Shown piece by piece: positions 39,637 to 47,624 of a stretch of DNA of 64,000 bases; positions within the stretch are counted from its first letter, which is position 1; each line of letters opens with the position of its first letter. Position numbers and translations under genes: made by a program. Under the pieces are notes generated by a model. The model was not told the origin of the DNA. It worked only from the letters and a program-made list of their open reading frames with translations, and did not search any database. This DNA is from an uncultured Acidobacteriota bacterium (GTDB lineage Bacteria; Acidobacteriota; Terriglobia; Terriglobales; Acidobacteriaceae). The DNA lies in NCBI GenBank assembly GCA_903873705.1, contig CAIQPK010000002.1:62001-126000 (forward strand), written 5' to 3'.

Positions 39637-39644
39637 GCCGATAA
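39637..39644 (+). promoter_or_regulatory. GCCGATAA box upstream of motA (FliA -10-like)
   Basis: An exact octamer in the 242-base divergent gap between the TonB receptor and motA, pointing at motA, 90 bases before its ATG. The -35 at the usual 15-base spacing reads TAGC, two of four matches to TAAA. FliA control of motA is common in flagellated bacteria, so this is the best supported of the five boxes. Confidence 0.5.
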
Positions 39645-39734
39645 GGGAGGGAGTGATTTACTTCCCTGCCGGCGCGGAACGTTACGCCTCTGCGTGCCGC
39701 GGTCGCAGGCTATGCACACAAGACGGAGTGACGC

Positions 39735-40604
39735 ATGTTTTCCATTGTTGGGGTTCTGGTGGTGTTCGGTTGCGTGATCGGCGGCTTCCTTATGGACAAG
39801 GGGAAGCTCGGCGTACTCATTCAACCGGCCGAGCTGGTCATTATCTTCGGCGCGGCCGTCGGCACCGTCCTCACAGCCAATCCCATCCATATCCTGAAGG
39901 GCATCGTCTCCGGCCTTATCGGCGTTCTCAAAGGGTCGCCCTTCACCAAAAAGCGCTACATCGAAACTCTCAAGATGTTGTTCGACCTGCTCGCCCGCGC
40001 GCGCAAGGAAGGCGCCATCGCCATCGAGGCGGACGTCGAAGAGCCGGACAAAAGCCCCACTTTCTCTAAATATCCGGCGTTCCTCAAAGACCATCACGCA
40101 CTCCACTTCGTCTGCGACACCCTCCGTATGGCCATCACCGGCGGCGTCAATCCCTTTGACGTCGATCAAATGATGGAGCTCGACATGGACACCCATCACC
40201 ACTCCGCCGCCGCCCCCAGCGCCTCGCTCACCACCATGGCCGACTCGCTTCCCGGCCTCGGTATCGTGGCCGCGGTGCTTGGCATCGTTGTCACCATGGG
40301 ATCACTTGGAGGGCCTCCCGAAGCCATCGGAGAAAAGGTCGCGGCCGCGCTCGTCGGCACCTTCCTCGGCATCCTGCTCTGCTACGGCATGATTGGCCCC
40401 ATAGCCTCCTACATGTCCAAAATCGTCGACGAGGAGCACAACTACTACTCCGTCTTGCGCGTCGTACTGCTCGCCTTCATCAAGGGCACCGCTCCCATCA
40501 TGGCGGTAGAAATGGGCCGCCGCGCTATCCCCGGCCACGTCAGGCCCACATTCGCCGAAGTCGAAAAGGCGTGCCGCGACAAGGGGGATGCGCCTGCTGC
40601 CTAG
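39735..40604 (+). CDS. motA: Flagellar motor stator protein MotA
   Basis: 289 residues, four membrane segments: near 1-20, 33-52, about 170-195 (LPGLGIVAAVLGIVVTMG) and 205-225 (VAAALVGTFLGILLCYGMIGPIA). The cytoplasmic loop carries the charged region that contacts FliG. With MotB it forms the proton-conducting stator in the inner membrane. GGAG lies upstream of the ATG. motB follows after 21 bases. Confidence 0.96.
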   Translation: MFSIVGVLVVFGCVIGGFLMDKGKLGVLIQPAELVIIFGAAVGTVLTANPIHILKGIVSGLIGVLKGSPFTKKRYIETLKMLFDLLARARKEGAIAIEADVEEPDKSPTFSKYPAFLKDHHALHFVCDTLRMAITGGVNPFDVDQMMELDMDTHHHSAAAPSASLTTMADSLPGLGIVAAVLGIVVTMGSLGGPPEAIGEKVAAALVGTFLGILLCYGMIGPIASYMSKIVDEEHNYYSVLRVVLLAFIKGTAPIMAVEMGRRAIPGHVRPTFAEVEKACRDKGDAPAA

Positions 40605-40625
40605 GGCCGCACACGCACACTTTCT

Positions 40626-41459
40626 ATGGCAGACGCTCCCATCATCGTCATCAAGAAGAAAGGCGGTCACGCAGGCCATCACGGCCGCGCATGGAAGGTC
40701 GCCTATGCCGACTTCGTCACCGCCATGATGGCCTTCTTCCTCGTTATGTGGCTGCTCAGCAGCAGCAAGCCCGTTCAGGAAGCCGTCGGCGGTTACTTCC
40801 GCGACCCCAGTGGCACCGCCCAGAAAAAAGGCACCGAGCTCAACGGCGCCTCAGCCGCAAAAGAGGGAAAAGAAGACGACCTGAACGCTCTCAAACAGCA
40901 GCTCACGAAGTCGCTCGAAAAGATGTCGAACTTTGACAAACTGAAGGACCAGATAGAAATCACCATCACACCGGAGGGTCTGCGGATCGAAATGATGGAA
41001 GGCGCCAACGGCACCTTCTTTGAAAACGGTAAGTCTCAACCCACCCCGGCATTGCAGGATCTCCTCCAGGTCCTCTCCACCGAAATCGGCAAGCTCCCCA
41101 ACACGCTCTCCATCGAAGGCCACACCGACGCGAAGCCATTCTCCTCCTCCGGCGGCTACGGCAACTGGGAACTCTCCACCGATCGCGCCAACATCGCACG
41201 GCGCCTGATGGAAGGCAGTGGACTGAAGCCAGACCAGGTAGTGCAGGTGCGCGGGTTCGCCGACCGCAACCTGCGCAAACCCGCTCAACCCGAAGACCCC
41301 TCCAATCGCCGCGTCACCGTCATTGTTCAGGACATGCCCAAAGGAATGCAGCGCCCCTCCTTCGTCTTCAACGGAAAGCTTCCCGATGCGGCACTGCCTG
41401 CGCCAGCAACAGCGTCCGCCATAAAGAAGGAAGAAAAGCCGAAAGAAGAAAAAAAGTAG
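40626..41459 (+). CDS. motB: Flagellar motor stator protein MotB
   Basis: 277 residues. A short basic N-terminus, a single TM helix holding the proton-binding Asp29 (VAYADFVTAMMAFFLVMWLL), a plug/linker region, and a periplasmic OmpA-like peptidoglycan-binding domain (IEGHTDAKPF, NWELSTDRANIARRLM, GFADRNLR). A Lys/Glu-rich tail ends the protein. It anchors the stator to the cell wall. Asp-type, so proton-driven is more likely than sodium-driven. Confidence 0.96.
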   Translation: MADAPIIVIKKKGGHAGHHGRAWKVAYADFVTAMMAFFLVMWLLSSSKPVQEAVGGYFRDPSGTAQKKGTELNGASAAKEGKEDDLNALKQQLTKSLEKMSNFDKLKDQIEITITPEGLRIEMMEGANGTFFENGKSQPTPALQDLLQVLSTEIGKLPNTLSIEGHTDAKPFSSSGGYGNWELSTDRANIARRLMEGSGLKPDQVVQVRGFADRNLRKPAQPEDPSNRRVTVIVQDMPKGMQRPSFVFNGKLPDAALPAPATASAIKKEEKPKEEKK

Positions 41460-41492
41460 ACATTTCTCGAACTCATCCCGGCGCGATCTTCT

Positions 41493-41500
41493 GCCGATAA
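41493..41500 (+). promoter_or_regulatory. GCCGATAA box upstream of the soluble receptor gene
   Basis: An exact octamer in the 159-base gap after motB, in the direction of the soluble chemoreceptor-like gene and 119 bases before its ATG. No convincing TAAA at 15 bases upstream. Confidence 0.4.
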
Positions 41501-41618
41501 CCTTCACGTCCACACTCTCGCGCGACACCGGCAGCACAACAGGCTACCCTCGCGCGAAGCGTGACAATGCAGCCCAGCGAGCAAAGCGCTCCGCACAACT
41601 TCGGAGAAAGACCCCGCA

Positions 41619-43340
41619 ATGACCAGGCAAACCAGCGAGCACATTGCCGGCCTTCTCGAGCAAGCCAGGCGAGAACTGCAACAGCTCGCACGCCATAGCG
41701 ACCAGCAGATCGAAGGACTGTCGCGCGGTTTTCAGCAACTCGCCAGCTTCACTCAGCAGACGTCGTCGCTCGCTGCGGCCACCGTCGACCGTCTCGAAAG
41801 TGAAAGCGTCCGCTCCGTGCTCCCCAAAGTTCAAGCCCTCGGCATAACCGCCCGGGCTATCTTTGAGGAACGCCTCAACGCCACCACCGGAATCCTCTCG
41901 GCCATCGAAAGCGAAGCCCGCCTCCTCCGCCAGTTCTCGCTCGTCACCCGGCGCCAGGCCAGCATCGCGCTCAAGACATCCGTTCTCACCATGTACACCA
42001 ACATCGAGGTTGGCCGTCTCGGCTCCGAAGGCGCCGGCTTCCAACATCTTGCCGAAACTCTTTCCGCGTTCTCCAAATCCCTCACCGCCGATACCGAAGA
42101 ACTCGTCCTCCACATCGACTCGCGCAAGCCGGCACTCGAAGCTACCCGCCGCGCACTCTCCGCTGAAGTGCCGCACCTGCAAGCCGAGTTCGTCCGCATC
42201 GACGCCGGCCTCGAAGCCGACACCGCCGCGCTGCAAGCGGGGCTCGACCAGCTCACTGAAGCTCCTGTCCAGTTCCGCCTCTCGCTCGACGACATCGCCC
42301 AGCAGGTCGCCCAGGTCGTCTCCGCCGTCCAGGCGCACGACATCACCCGTCAGCAGCTTGAGCACGTCGAAGAAGCCCTGACGCAAAGCGCGACCGCCAT
42401 CCGTCGGCCCCGTCCTGCTGACCTTGCCCGCGCCTACGCCACCATCAAAGTGCAGCTATATCAGCTGCAGAACATCAAGGCTACCGTAGCTCAGTGGACC
42501 ACGCAGATTCGCGACTGCACCCGTGTCATCATGAACATCAGTGCCTCCGGCATCGCCGGCATCAGCCCTCTCGTCCTCGCACAGGAGCGCGAAGTCGCCG
42601 CCCGGCTCGCGCACATCAACCAGTTACAGAGCGAAGGCCGCGGCTGCACCGAACGCATCCGCTCCAACGTCGGCAGCCGCTCCGCCCTGCTCAACCTCGT
42701 CGCCGAGCACACCGAAACCTCGCGCTCGGTCCGCCACCAGCTTCACCTGCTCTCGCTCAACTCCATCATCGAAGCCACTCGCCTCGGCTCCCAGGCCGAC
42801 GCCGTCTTCGAACTCGCCAAGAGCATCTCCGACATCTCCACGGACTGGGGCAAGGTCACCGCCCAATCCGAAGCTGCCATGCAGGAAATTCTGGAGCTCG
42901 TCACGCAGACCAGTGGGATGATGCAGATCTTCTCTGACGACGGTCACGAGCACCTCGCCGCCGCCGAAGCCCAAACCCGCATCGGTCTCGCGGATCTCCA
43001 CACCACCGCTTCCTTCGCCGCGCAACAGGCCAGCGAACTCCAAGCCATCACCACAACCATGCAATCCACCAGCACGGCGGTCGACGCCCAAAGCCACGCG
43101 CTCGACGTCACGTACGCCATCGTCGACAACGTACTCGAATCGCTCGAAACGTTGAAGCAGCAACTCAAACACGAAAGCCCCAGCGCATCAACATCCATCA
43201 ATCCCGCCGAGATCGAGCATCTCCTCTCGCCCTCATACACCACCGGCATCGAGCGCGATATCCTGCACGCCGCCCTCCACGGCCAGCCACTCCCCATCGC
43301 TCAGGAAGTCTTCACCGGCAACAGCGTCGAGCTCTTCTGA
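41619..43340 (+). CDS. Soluble, degenerate chemoreceptor-like protein
   Basis: 573 residues, helical throughout, with no transmembrane segment or HAMP domain. Near residues 380-415 it has LHLLSLNSIIEATRLGSQAD, which aligns with the MCP hairpin tip ([15 protein letters not shown]) but lacks the canonical Ala-Ala and Gly-Glu positions. Flanking heptad-rich helices suggest an antiparallel coiled coil. It ends HGQPLPIAQEVFTGNSVELF, with no tethering pentapeptide of the usual form. It is followed by cheY 22 bases after its stop and preceded by motAB. Possibly a cytoplasmic receptor or a CheA/CheW-independent scaffold. Not assigned to a named family. Confidence 0.65.
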   Translation: MTRQTSEHIAGLLEQARRELQQLARHSDQQIEGLSRGFQQLASFTQQTSSLAAATVDRLESESVRSVLPKVQALGITARAIFEERLNATTGILSAIESEARLLRQFSLVTRRQASIALKTSVLTMYTNIEVGRLGSEGAGFQHLAETLSAFSKSLTADTEELVLHIDSRKPALEATRRALSAEVPHLQAEFVRIDAGLEADTAALQAGLDQLTEAPVQFRLSLDDIAQQVAQVVSAVQAHDITRQQLEHVEEALTQSATAIRRPRPADLARAYATIKVQLYQLQNIKATVAQWTTQIRDCTRVIMNISASGIAGISPLVLAQEREVAARLAHINQLQSEGRGCTERIRSNVGSRSALLNLVAEHTETSRSVRHQLHLLSLNSIIEATRLGSQADAVFELAKSISDISTDWGKVTAQSEAAMQEILELVTQTSGMMQIFSDDGHEHLAAAEAQTRIGLADLHTTASFAAQQASELQAITTTMQSTSTAVDAQSHALDVTYAIVDNVLESLETLKQQLKHESPSASTSINPAEIEHLLSPSYTTGIERDILHAALHGQPLPIAQEVFTGNSVELF

Positions 43341-43362
43341 TCGAAACTCTGAAAGGCAAACT

Positions 43363-43725
43363 ATGAAACGCATCCTCACCGTAGACGACTCCGCCAGCAT
43401 CCGACAGATGGTTACCTTCACCCTCCGCGGAGCAGGTTACGAAGTAGCCGAAGCTGTCGACGGCCGCGACGGCCTCGCCAAAGTCGCCGCCTCAAAATTC
43501 GACCTCGTCATCACCGACCTCAACATGCCCAACGTCGACGGCATCCAGATGATCGCCGGCACCCGCAAAGTCCCCGGCTACGCCTTCACCCCCATCCTCA
43601 TGCTCACCACCGAATCGCAAGCCGAAAAGAAAGACGCCGGTCGAAAAGCCGGAGCCACCGGCTGGATAGTAAAGCCTTTCAACGCCGCCCAACTCCTCGC
43701 TGCTGCCCAGAAACTCATTAGATAG
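43363..43725 (+). CDS. cheY: CheY-like response regulator
   Basis: 120-residue receiver: MKRILTVDDSASIRQMV, phosphoacceptor Asp52 in VITDLNMPNVDG, LMLTTES and WIVKPFNAAQL with the conserved Lys. LTTES and the C-terminal pattern are like motor-binding CheY proteins. It directly follows the soluble receptor-like gene and is near motAB, making it a good candidate for the CheY that binds FliM; inference. Confidence 0.94.
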   Translation: MKRILTVDDSASIRQMVTFTLRGAGYEVAEAVDGRDGLAKVAASKFDLVITDLNMPNVDGIQMIAGTRKVPGYAFTPILMLTTESQAEKKDAGRKAGATGWIVKPFNAAQLLAAAQKLIR

Positions 43726-43749
43726 GCCAGCAACACGCAGTCATGCTTG

Positions 43750-44166
43750 TCACTTCATTTGCAATCCCATGACGACTTCCGGTGGTGTTGGCACAGGGCA
43801 GGGCTTTGTTTGCAGCTTCTGCACCGAAAGCAGCCTGAATTCCAACCTGCCATCGGCTGTATAGGCCACTCTTCCCGTGAAGACGCCAGGCACAGTTCCC
43901 CGATGCGAACTCCATGCGCAGTCATGAAAAATGTCCGATACAAGTCGTTCTGCGGAATCATCGGCATCCGGAAGGTCGCGCCCCAGCCCCAATCCCTTGC
44001 CTCGGCATCGCTTATCCACCACCATCGCTCCGTGGGGCCACGCCAAGAGAACTTCAGCAGGAATACTCACAACCCGATGCCGATAGGTAGAGGGTCTCCT
44101 CAACACGGCGCAGAGGTCAACCTGCTGTCTCACTTGCATCGCCGCTGCGAAAGCCAATCCCAACAT
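43750..44166 (-). CDS. Small probable exported protein of unknown function
   Basis: 138 residues. A short hydrophobic start (MLGLAFAAAMQV) is followed by DLCAVLRRPSTYRHRVVSIPAEVLL and VVDKRCRG, a cysteine-bearing pattern I have seen in uncharacterised secreted acidobacterial proteins. It follows fliJ after 30 bases on the same strand and may be the last gene of the flagellar operon. No SD is evident at the ATG, and the signal peptide is short. Function unknown. Confidence 0.5.
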   Translation of the reverse strand: MLGLAFAAAMQVRQQVDLCAVLRRPSTYRHRVVSIPAEVLLAWPHGAMVVDKRCRGKGLGLGRDLPDADDSAERLVSDIFHDCAWSSHRGTVPGVFTGRVAYTADGRLEFRLLSVQKLQTKPCPVPTPPEVVMGLQMK

Positions 44167-44196
44167 GCAAGCAAGGTACCAGAGAAGTAGTGCAGC

Positions 44197-44646
44197 CTAA
44201 GCGCAGCGCCGTTCCACCCTGCGCCGCGCCATAAAGTTATCATCCAGCGCAGCCTGCTCCCGCCGCCCCAGTTCCGTCTCATACGCATCCCGTTTCTCAT
44301 CGCGCATCCCATCCAGGAGCTCCCGATCCCGTCGCGCCGCGCTGTAAGCCCTCATCTGCGTCTCCCGCCACTCATGGAGCTTCCGCAGCTGCTCTTCCAG
44401 CTCCACCCGGCTCATCTTCAACTGCTCCAGCTCCCCATAGCTCGCATGAACATGCAACCCCGCCGACGCCTGAAACAAGTTCTGACGCCGCGCCGCATTC
44501 ATCTCCGCCACCCGCGCATCAATCTCCGCCACGCTCCCCAGCGTCTGCACAATCTGCTGCAAAATCCGCATCAGCATCTGCTCCTCACGCTCTTCCGCCA
44601 TCCCGCGAACCAGCGCCACCGTCGCGAGCGAAAATTCAAATCCCAT
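44197..44646 (-). CDS. fliJ: Flagellar export chaperone FliJ
   Basis: 149 residues forming a long coiled coil (EELQ/ELEQLKMSRVELEEQLRKL), the length and character of FliJ. It binds the FliI ATPase and escorts substrates to the export gate. Its ATG shares a base with the fliI stop (TAATG). Assigned mainly by position, length and helical pattern. Confidence 0.82.
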   Translation of the reverse strand: MGFEFSLATVALVRGMAEEREEQMLMRILQQIVQTLGSVAEIDARVAEMNAARRQNLFQASAGLHVHASYGELEQLKMSRVELEEQLRKLHEWRETQMRAYSAARRDRELLDGMRDEKRDAYETELGRREQAALDDNFMARRRVERRCA

Positions 44647-45962
44647 CAGTTAGGAATCCCTTCCAACTCACTCACCACATCCGCATACGCAAAAATCTCA
44701 TCGGGCCGTTGATGCAGAAACGCATTCACCGCCGGCAGAACCTCCACCGCGCGGTCGAGGATTGGGTCACTCCCTCGCTGATAAGCCCCAATCCGAATCA
44801 AATCCTCCGACCGTCCATACGTCGCCATCAACAGCCGCAGCGCCTTCGCCTTATGCATATGTTCCTCGGTCGCAATCGCGGGCATCAACCGGCTCAGACT
44901 CTCCAATATCGATATCGGCGGGTAATGGCCTTTCATCGCCAGGTTCCGATCCAGGATCACGTGCCCATCCAGCAGTGACCGTACCGTGTCCGCCACCGGA
45001 TCCTGCTGATCGTCGCCCTCCATTAGCACCGTATAGAACGCCGTGATACTCCCGCCCTTGAAACATCCTGCGCGCTCCACCAGCCGAGCCAGCATGTTCA
45101 ACACCGAAGGCGTATACCCCTTCGCCGTCGGCGGCTCGCCTGCCGCCAACCCAATCTCTCTTTGCGCCATCGCGAACCGCGTCAGTGAATCCACCACCAG
45201 CAATACATTCTTCCCCGTCTCCGCAAAGTGTTCCGCAATCGCCGTAGCCGCCAGCGCCGCGCGCAGCCGCAACAGCGGTGACTGGTCCGAAGTTGACACC
45301 ACCACCACGCACCGCTTCATGCCTTCTTCGCCGATCACCTCAAGAAACTCACCCACCTCGCGCCCGCGTTCTCCCACCAGCGCCAGCACAGTCATGTCCG
45401 CGCTCGTTCCCCGAGCCATCATGCCCAGCAGCGTACTCTTGCCCACACCGCTCCCGCCAAAAATGCCGATCCTCTGCCCGCGCCCACACGTCACAAACGC
45501 ATCCAGCGCCTTGATCCCGCAACCTAGCGCCTCCCGTATCGGCACGCGGTCCAGCGGCTGCGGAGCCGGCCCATCCACCCACACCGTCTTCTCTCCGCGA
45601 TACTCGCCCTGCCCGTCCAGGGTCTCGCCCGTCGCATCGATCACACGTCCCAGCAAGTCCTCTCCCACGCGAATCGAAGCCCGCGTCCCCCACGCCGTTA
45701 TCCTGTCGCCAAACCGAATCCCCTGGGGCGGCTCCACGGCCATCGACAGCATCGTTGACCCACGAAACCCCACCACCTCTCCGGTATATTTCTTCCCCGT
45801 CGCACTCGTGATCTCGCAAGACTCCCCCACCGAACAAAAGGGCCCTTCCGACTCGATCAAATTTCCCACTACCTGCAACACACGTCCCCGCCACCGCAAC
45901 GTCGCTCCCCGCTCCAGACGGTCGAAGTAAGGCGCCAGCAGTCCTTCACCCTCGGCGCTCAA
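44646..45962 (-). CDS. fliI: Flagellum-specific ATPase FliI
   Basis: 438 residues of the F1-ATPase-beta-like family. Walker A GGSGVGKST near residue 174, Walker B VLLVVDSLTRFAMAQREIGLAAGEPP, and the conserved PSVLNMLARLVERAG. It powers the flagellar type III export apparatus in the cytoplasm. A TTG start (45962) overlapping the fliH stop is implied, as no ATG lies nearby. Confidence 0.95.
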   Translation of the reverse strand: MSAEGEGLLAPYFDRLERGATLRWRGRVLQVVGNLIESEGPFCSVGESCEITSATGKKYTGEVVGFRGSTMLSMAVEPPQGIRFGDRITAWGTRASIRVGEDLLGRVIDATGETLDGQGEYRGEKTVWVDGPAPQPLDRVPIREALGCGIKALDAFVTCGRGQRIGIFGGSGVGKSTLLGMMARGTSADMTVLALVGERGREVGEFLEVIGEEGMKRCVVVVSTSDQSPLLRLRAALAATAIAEHFAETGKNVLLVVDSLTRFAMAQREIGLAAGEPPTAKGYTPSVLNMLARLVERAGCFKGGSITAFYTVLMEGDDQQDPVADTVRSLLDGHVILDRNLAMKGHYPPISILESLSRLMPAIATEEHMHKAKALRLLMATYGRSEDLIRIGAYQRGSDPILDRAVEVLPAVNAFLHQRPDEIFAYADVVSELEGIPN

Positions 45963-46624
45963 CGGATCACCGGCCTCTGCGCCAGCAGGTCAAAGAACCC
46001 TTGTTCCACTTCTTTCAACTGTGCATCCACGCTGAAGTTCGCCGACCCCAGGTCCGTCTCCAGAATGCACTCCTTCGCGCCCAGCGTATCGTCCTCCAGC
46101 ACATGCACGGTCGTTCCGTTGCGCGGATTCGCCAGGTACCGCCGCCACTTCTCCACCTCATCCGAGCCCACCCGCACCGATACGCTCGACCCATCATGCA
46201 GCTTATCGATCGCCACCCGCACCAGCCCCGCAATCAGCATCGGGTCCACCTGCGCTTCGCGATGCAGAATCTTCGCCGCAATCGCCATCGCCAGGTGCAC
46301 TACATCCGACTCCACTCGCGCAAAGTAATCTCTTCGCTCCAACGTAAAGTGTTCGATCGTCTCCACCACCTTCGCCGCCTGCTCATCCACACCCGCGCGA
46401 TACTGCGCCGCCAGCAAGCGCTCCGTCTCCGCCACAGCTTCCGCCCGCGCGGCATCCACCCGTGATTCAACCTCTTCGACTGGCACTCCCACCACGGCAG
46501 CCTCCACCTGCTCTGCGACCTCAACCTGCGCCTCTTTCACCACGGGCAGCGGCGCCGCTACATCGCGATACAGCAACGAACTCCCCGGAACCAGCACGCT
46601 CTCGCTACACAACATATTCATCAT
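45959..46624 (-). CDS. fliH: Flagellar assembly protein FliH
   Basis: 221 residues from ATG 46624 (AAGGG ten bases upstream; ATG 46621, ATG 46615 or GTG 46633 are alternatives). The Val/Glu/Ala-rich N-terminal half and the C-terminal VHLAMAIAAKILHREAQVDPMLIAGLVRVAI pattern fit FliH, the regulator of FliI. The start overlaps the end of fliG by 20 bases. Confidence 0.85.
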   Translation of the reverse strand: MMNMLCSESVLVPGSSLLYRDVAAPLPVVKEAQVEVAEQVEAAVVGVPVEEVESRVDAARAEAVAETERLLAAQYRAGVDEQAAKVVETIEHFTLERRDYFARVESDVVHLAMAIAAKILHREAQVDPMLIAGLVRVAIDKLHDGSSVSVRVGSDEVEKWRRYLANPRNGTTVHVLEDDTLGAKECILETDLGSANFSVDAQLKEVEQGFFDLLAQRPVIR

Positions 46625-47624
46625 TCGATTCACCCTTCAGCACCATCTTTCCTTCGGCTTCCAGCTTCCGAGCCACAGCCACCACTTCGGTCTGCGCCTT
46701 CACCACTTCCTTGTTTCTGATCGGCCCCAGCGCCTCAATGTCTTCCTTCAACATCTCCACAGCGCGCGACGACATCGTCCGGAAGAAGTGGTTCTTCAAG
46801 TCCTCATTCGTCCCCTTCAACGCGGTCGCGAGTATCCGCTTGTCCACCGCACCCGTCAGCTCGCGTATATGCGTCTCACCCACCTCCAGCAGATCGTCGA
46901 ACGTAAACATCAGGTCGCGAATGCTGATGGCCAGCGTCGGCTCCTCGTTCTCAATGCTCGCCAGGATCTCCTGCGCCACAGTCGTGTCGATGCAGTTCAT
47001 AATGTCAGCCACACTCTGGAAGCCCGAGTAAGTCTTCTTGCCTTGCTCACCCACCGACTTCATCCGCTGACTCAGCACCACCGAAACCTTCTCCGCCATC
47101 TCCGGCGAAAACTTTCGCAGCGCCGCCAGCCGCTTTACAGCCTGCGCGCGCAACTCTGCGGGCAGCATCATCAGCAACGCCGAAGCCTGCCGATCGCCCA
47201 GCTGTCCCAGCACCAGCGCCACAGTCTGCGGATGCTCGCCTTCCAGGAACCGCGCCAGCTTCTGCGGATCAGCGCGCTGCAGACTCTCCAGCGGCGTTAG
47301 CTCATGCGCCTTCGTAAGTCGCTGAAGAATCCCCTGCGCATCTTCTTCACCAAACGCCTTGATCAGCAGCCGCTTCGCCAGGTCATGACCACCCTGCACA
47401 ATAAAGTCCTGCGCTTTGGTCATGTGCTGATACTCTTCAAAAATCTTCAGCGACAACTCCACCGGCACCTTGCCCAGCAGTGCCACTTCGTCAGCCACGC
47501 GCTGCAGGTCCTCTTCATTCAGGTTGCGGAACACCGTCGCCGCCGCTTCCTCACCCAGCACCGTCAGCAGTATCGCCGCCTTCCGCGCGCCACCCAACTT
47601 CGCTATCTCCACTGCTCCGGTCAT
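46605..47624 (-). CDS. fliG: Flagellar motor switch protein FliG
   Basis: 339 residues with the N-terminal domain (KAAILLTVLGEEAAATVFRN), the middle domain (EHPQTVALVLGQL, LP.ELRAQAVKRLA) and the C-terminal charged-ridge domain contacting MotA. ATG 47624 is chosen because GAGGGAGG lies eight bases upstream and it overlaps the fliF stop (ATGA). FliG is the rotor part where torque is generated. Confidence 0.95.
   Translation of the reverse strand: MTGAVEIAKLGGARKAAILLTVLGEEAAATVFRNLNEEDLQRVADEVALLGKVPVELSLKIFEEYQHMTKAQDFIVQGGHDLAKRLLIKAFGEEDAQGILQRLTKAHELTPLESLQRADPQKLARFLEGEHPQTVALVLGQLGDRQASALLMMLPAELRAQAVKRLAALRKFSPEMAEKVSVVLSQRMKSVGEQGKKTYSGFQSVADIMNCIDTTVAQEILASIENEEPTLAISIRDLMFTFDDLLEVGETHIRELTGAVDKRILATALKGTNEDLKNHFFRTMSSRAVEMLKEDIEALGPIRNKEVVKAQTEVVAVARKLEAEGKMVLKGESNDEYVV

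Noticed and set aside
44010-44022. A DnaA-box-like TTATCCACC
   Set aside because: A single imperfect site inside a small gene and 9 kb from the composition switch; no cluster.
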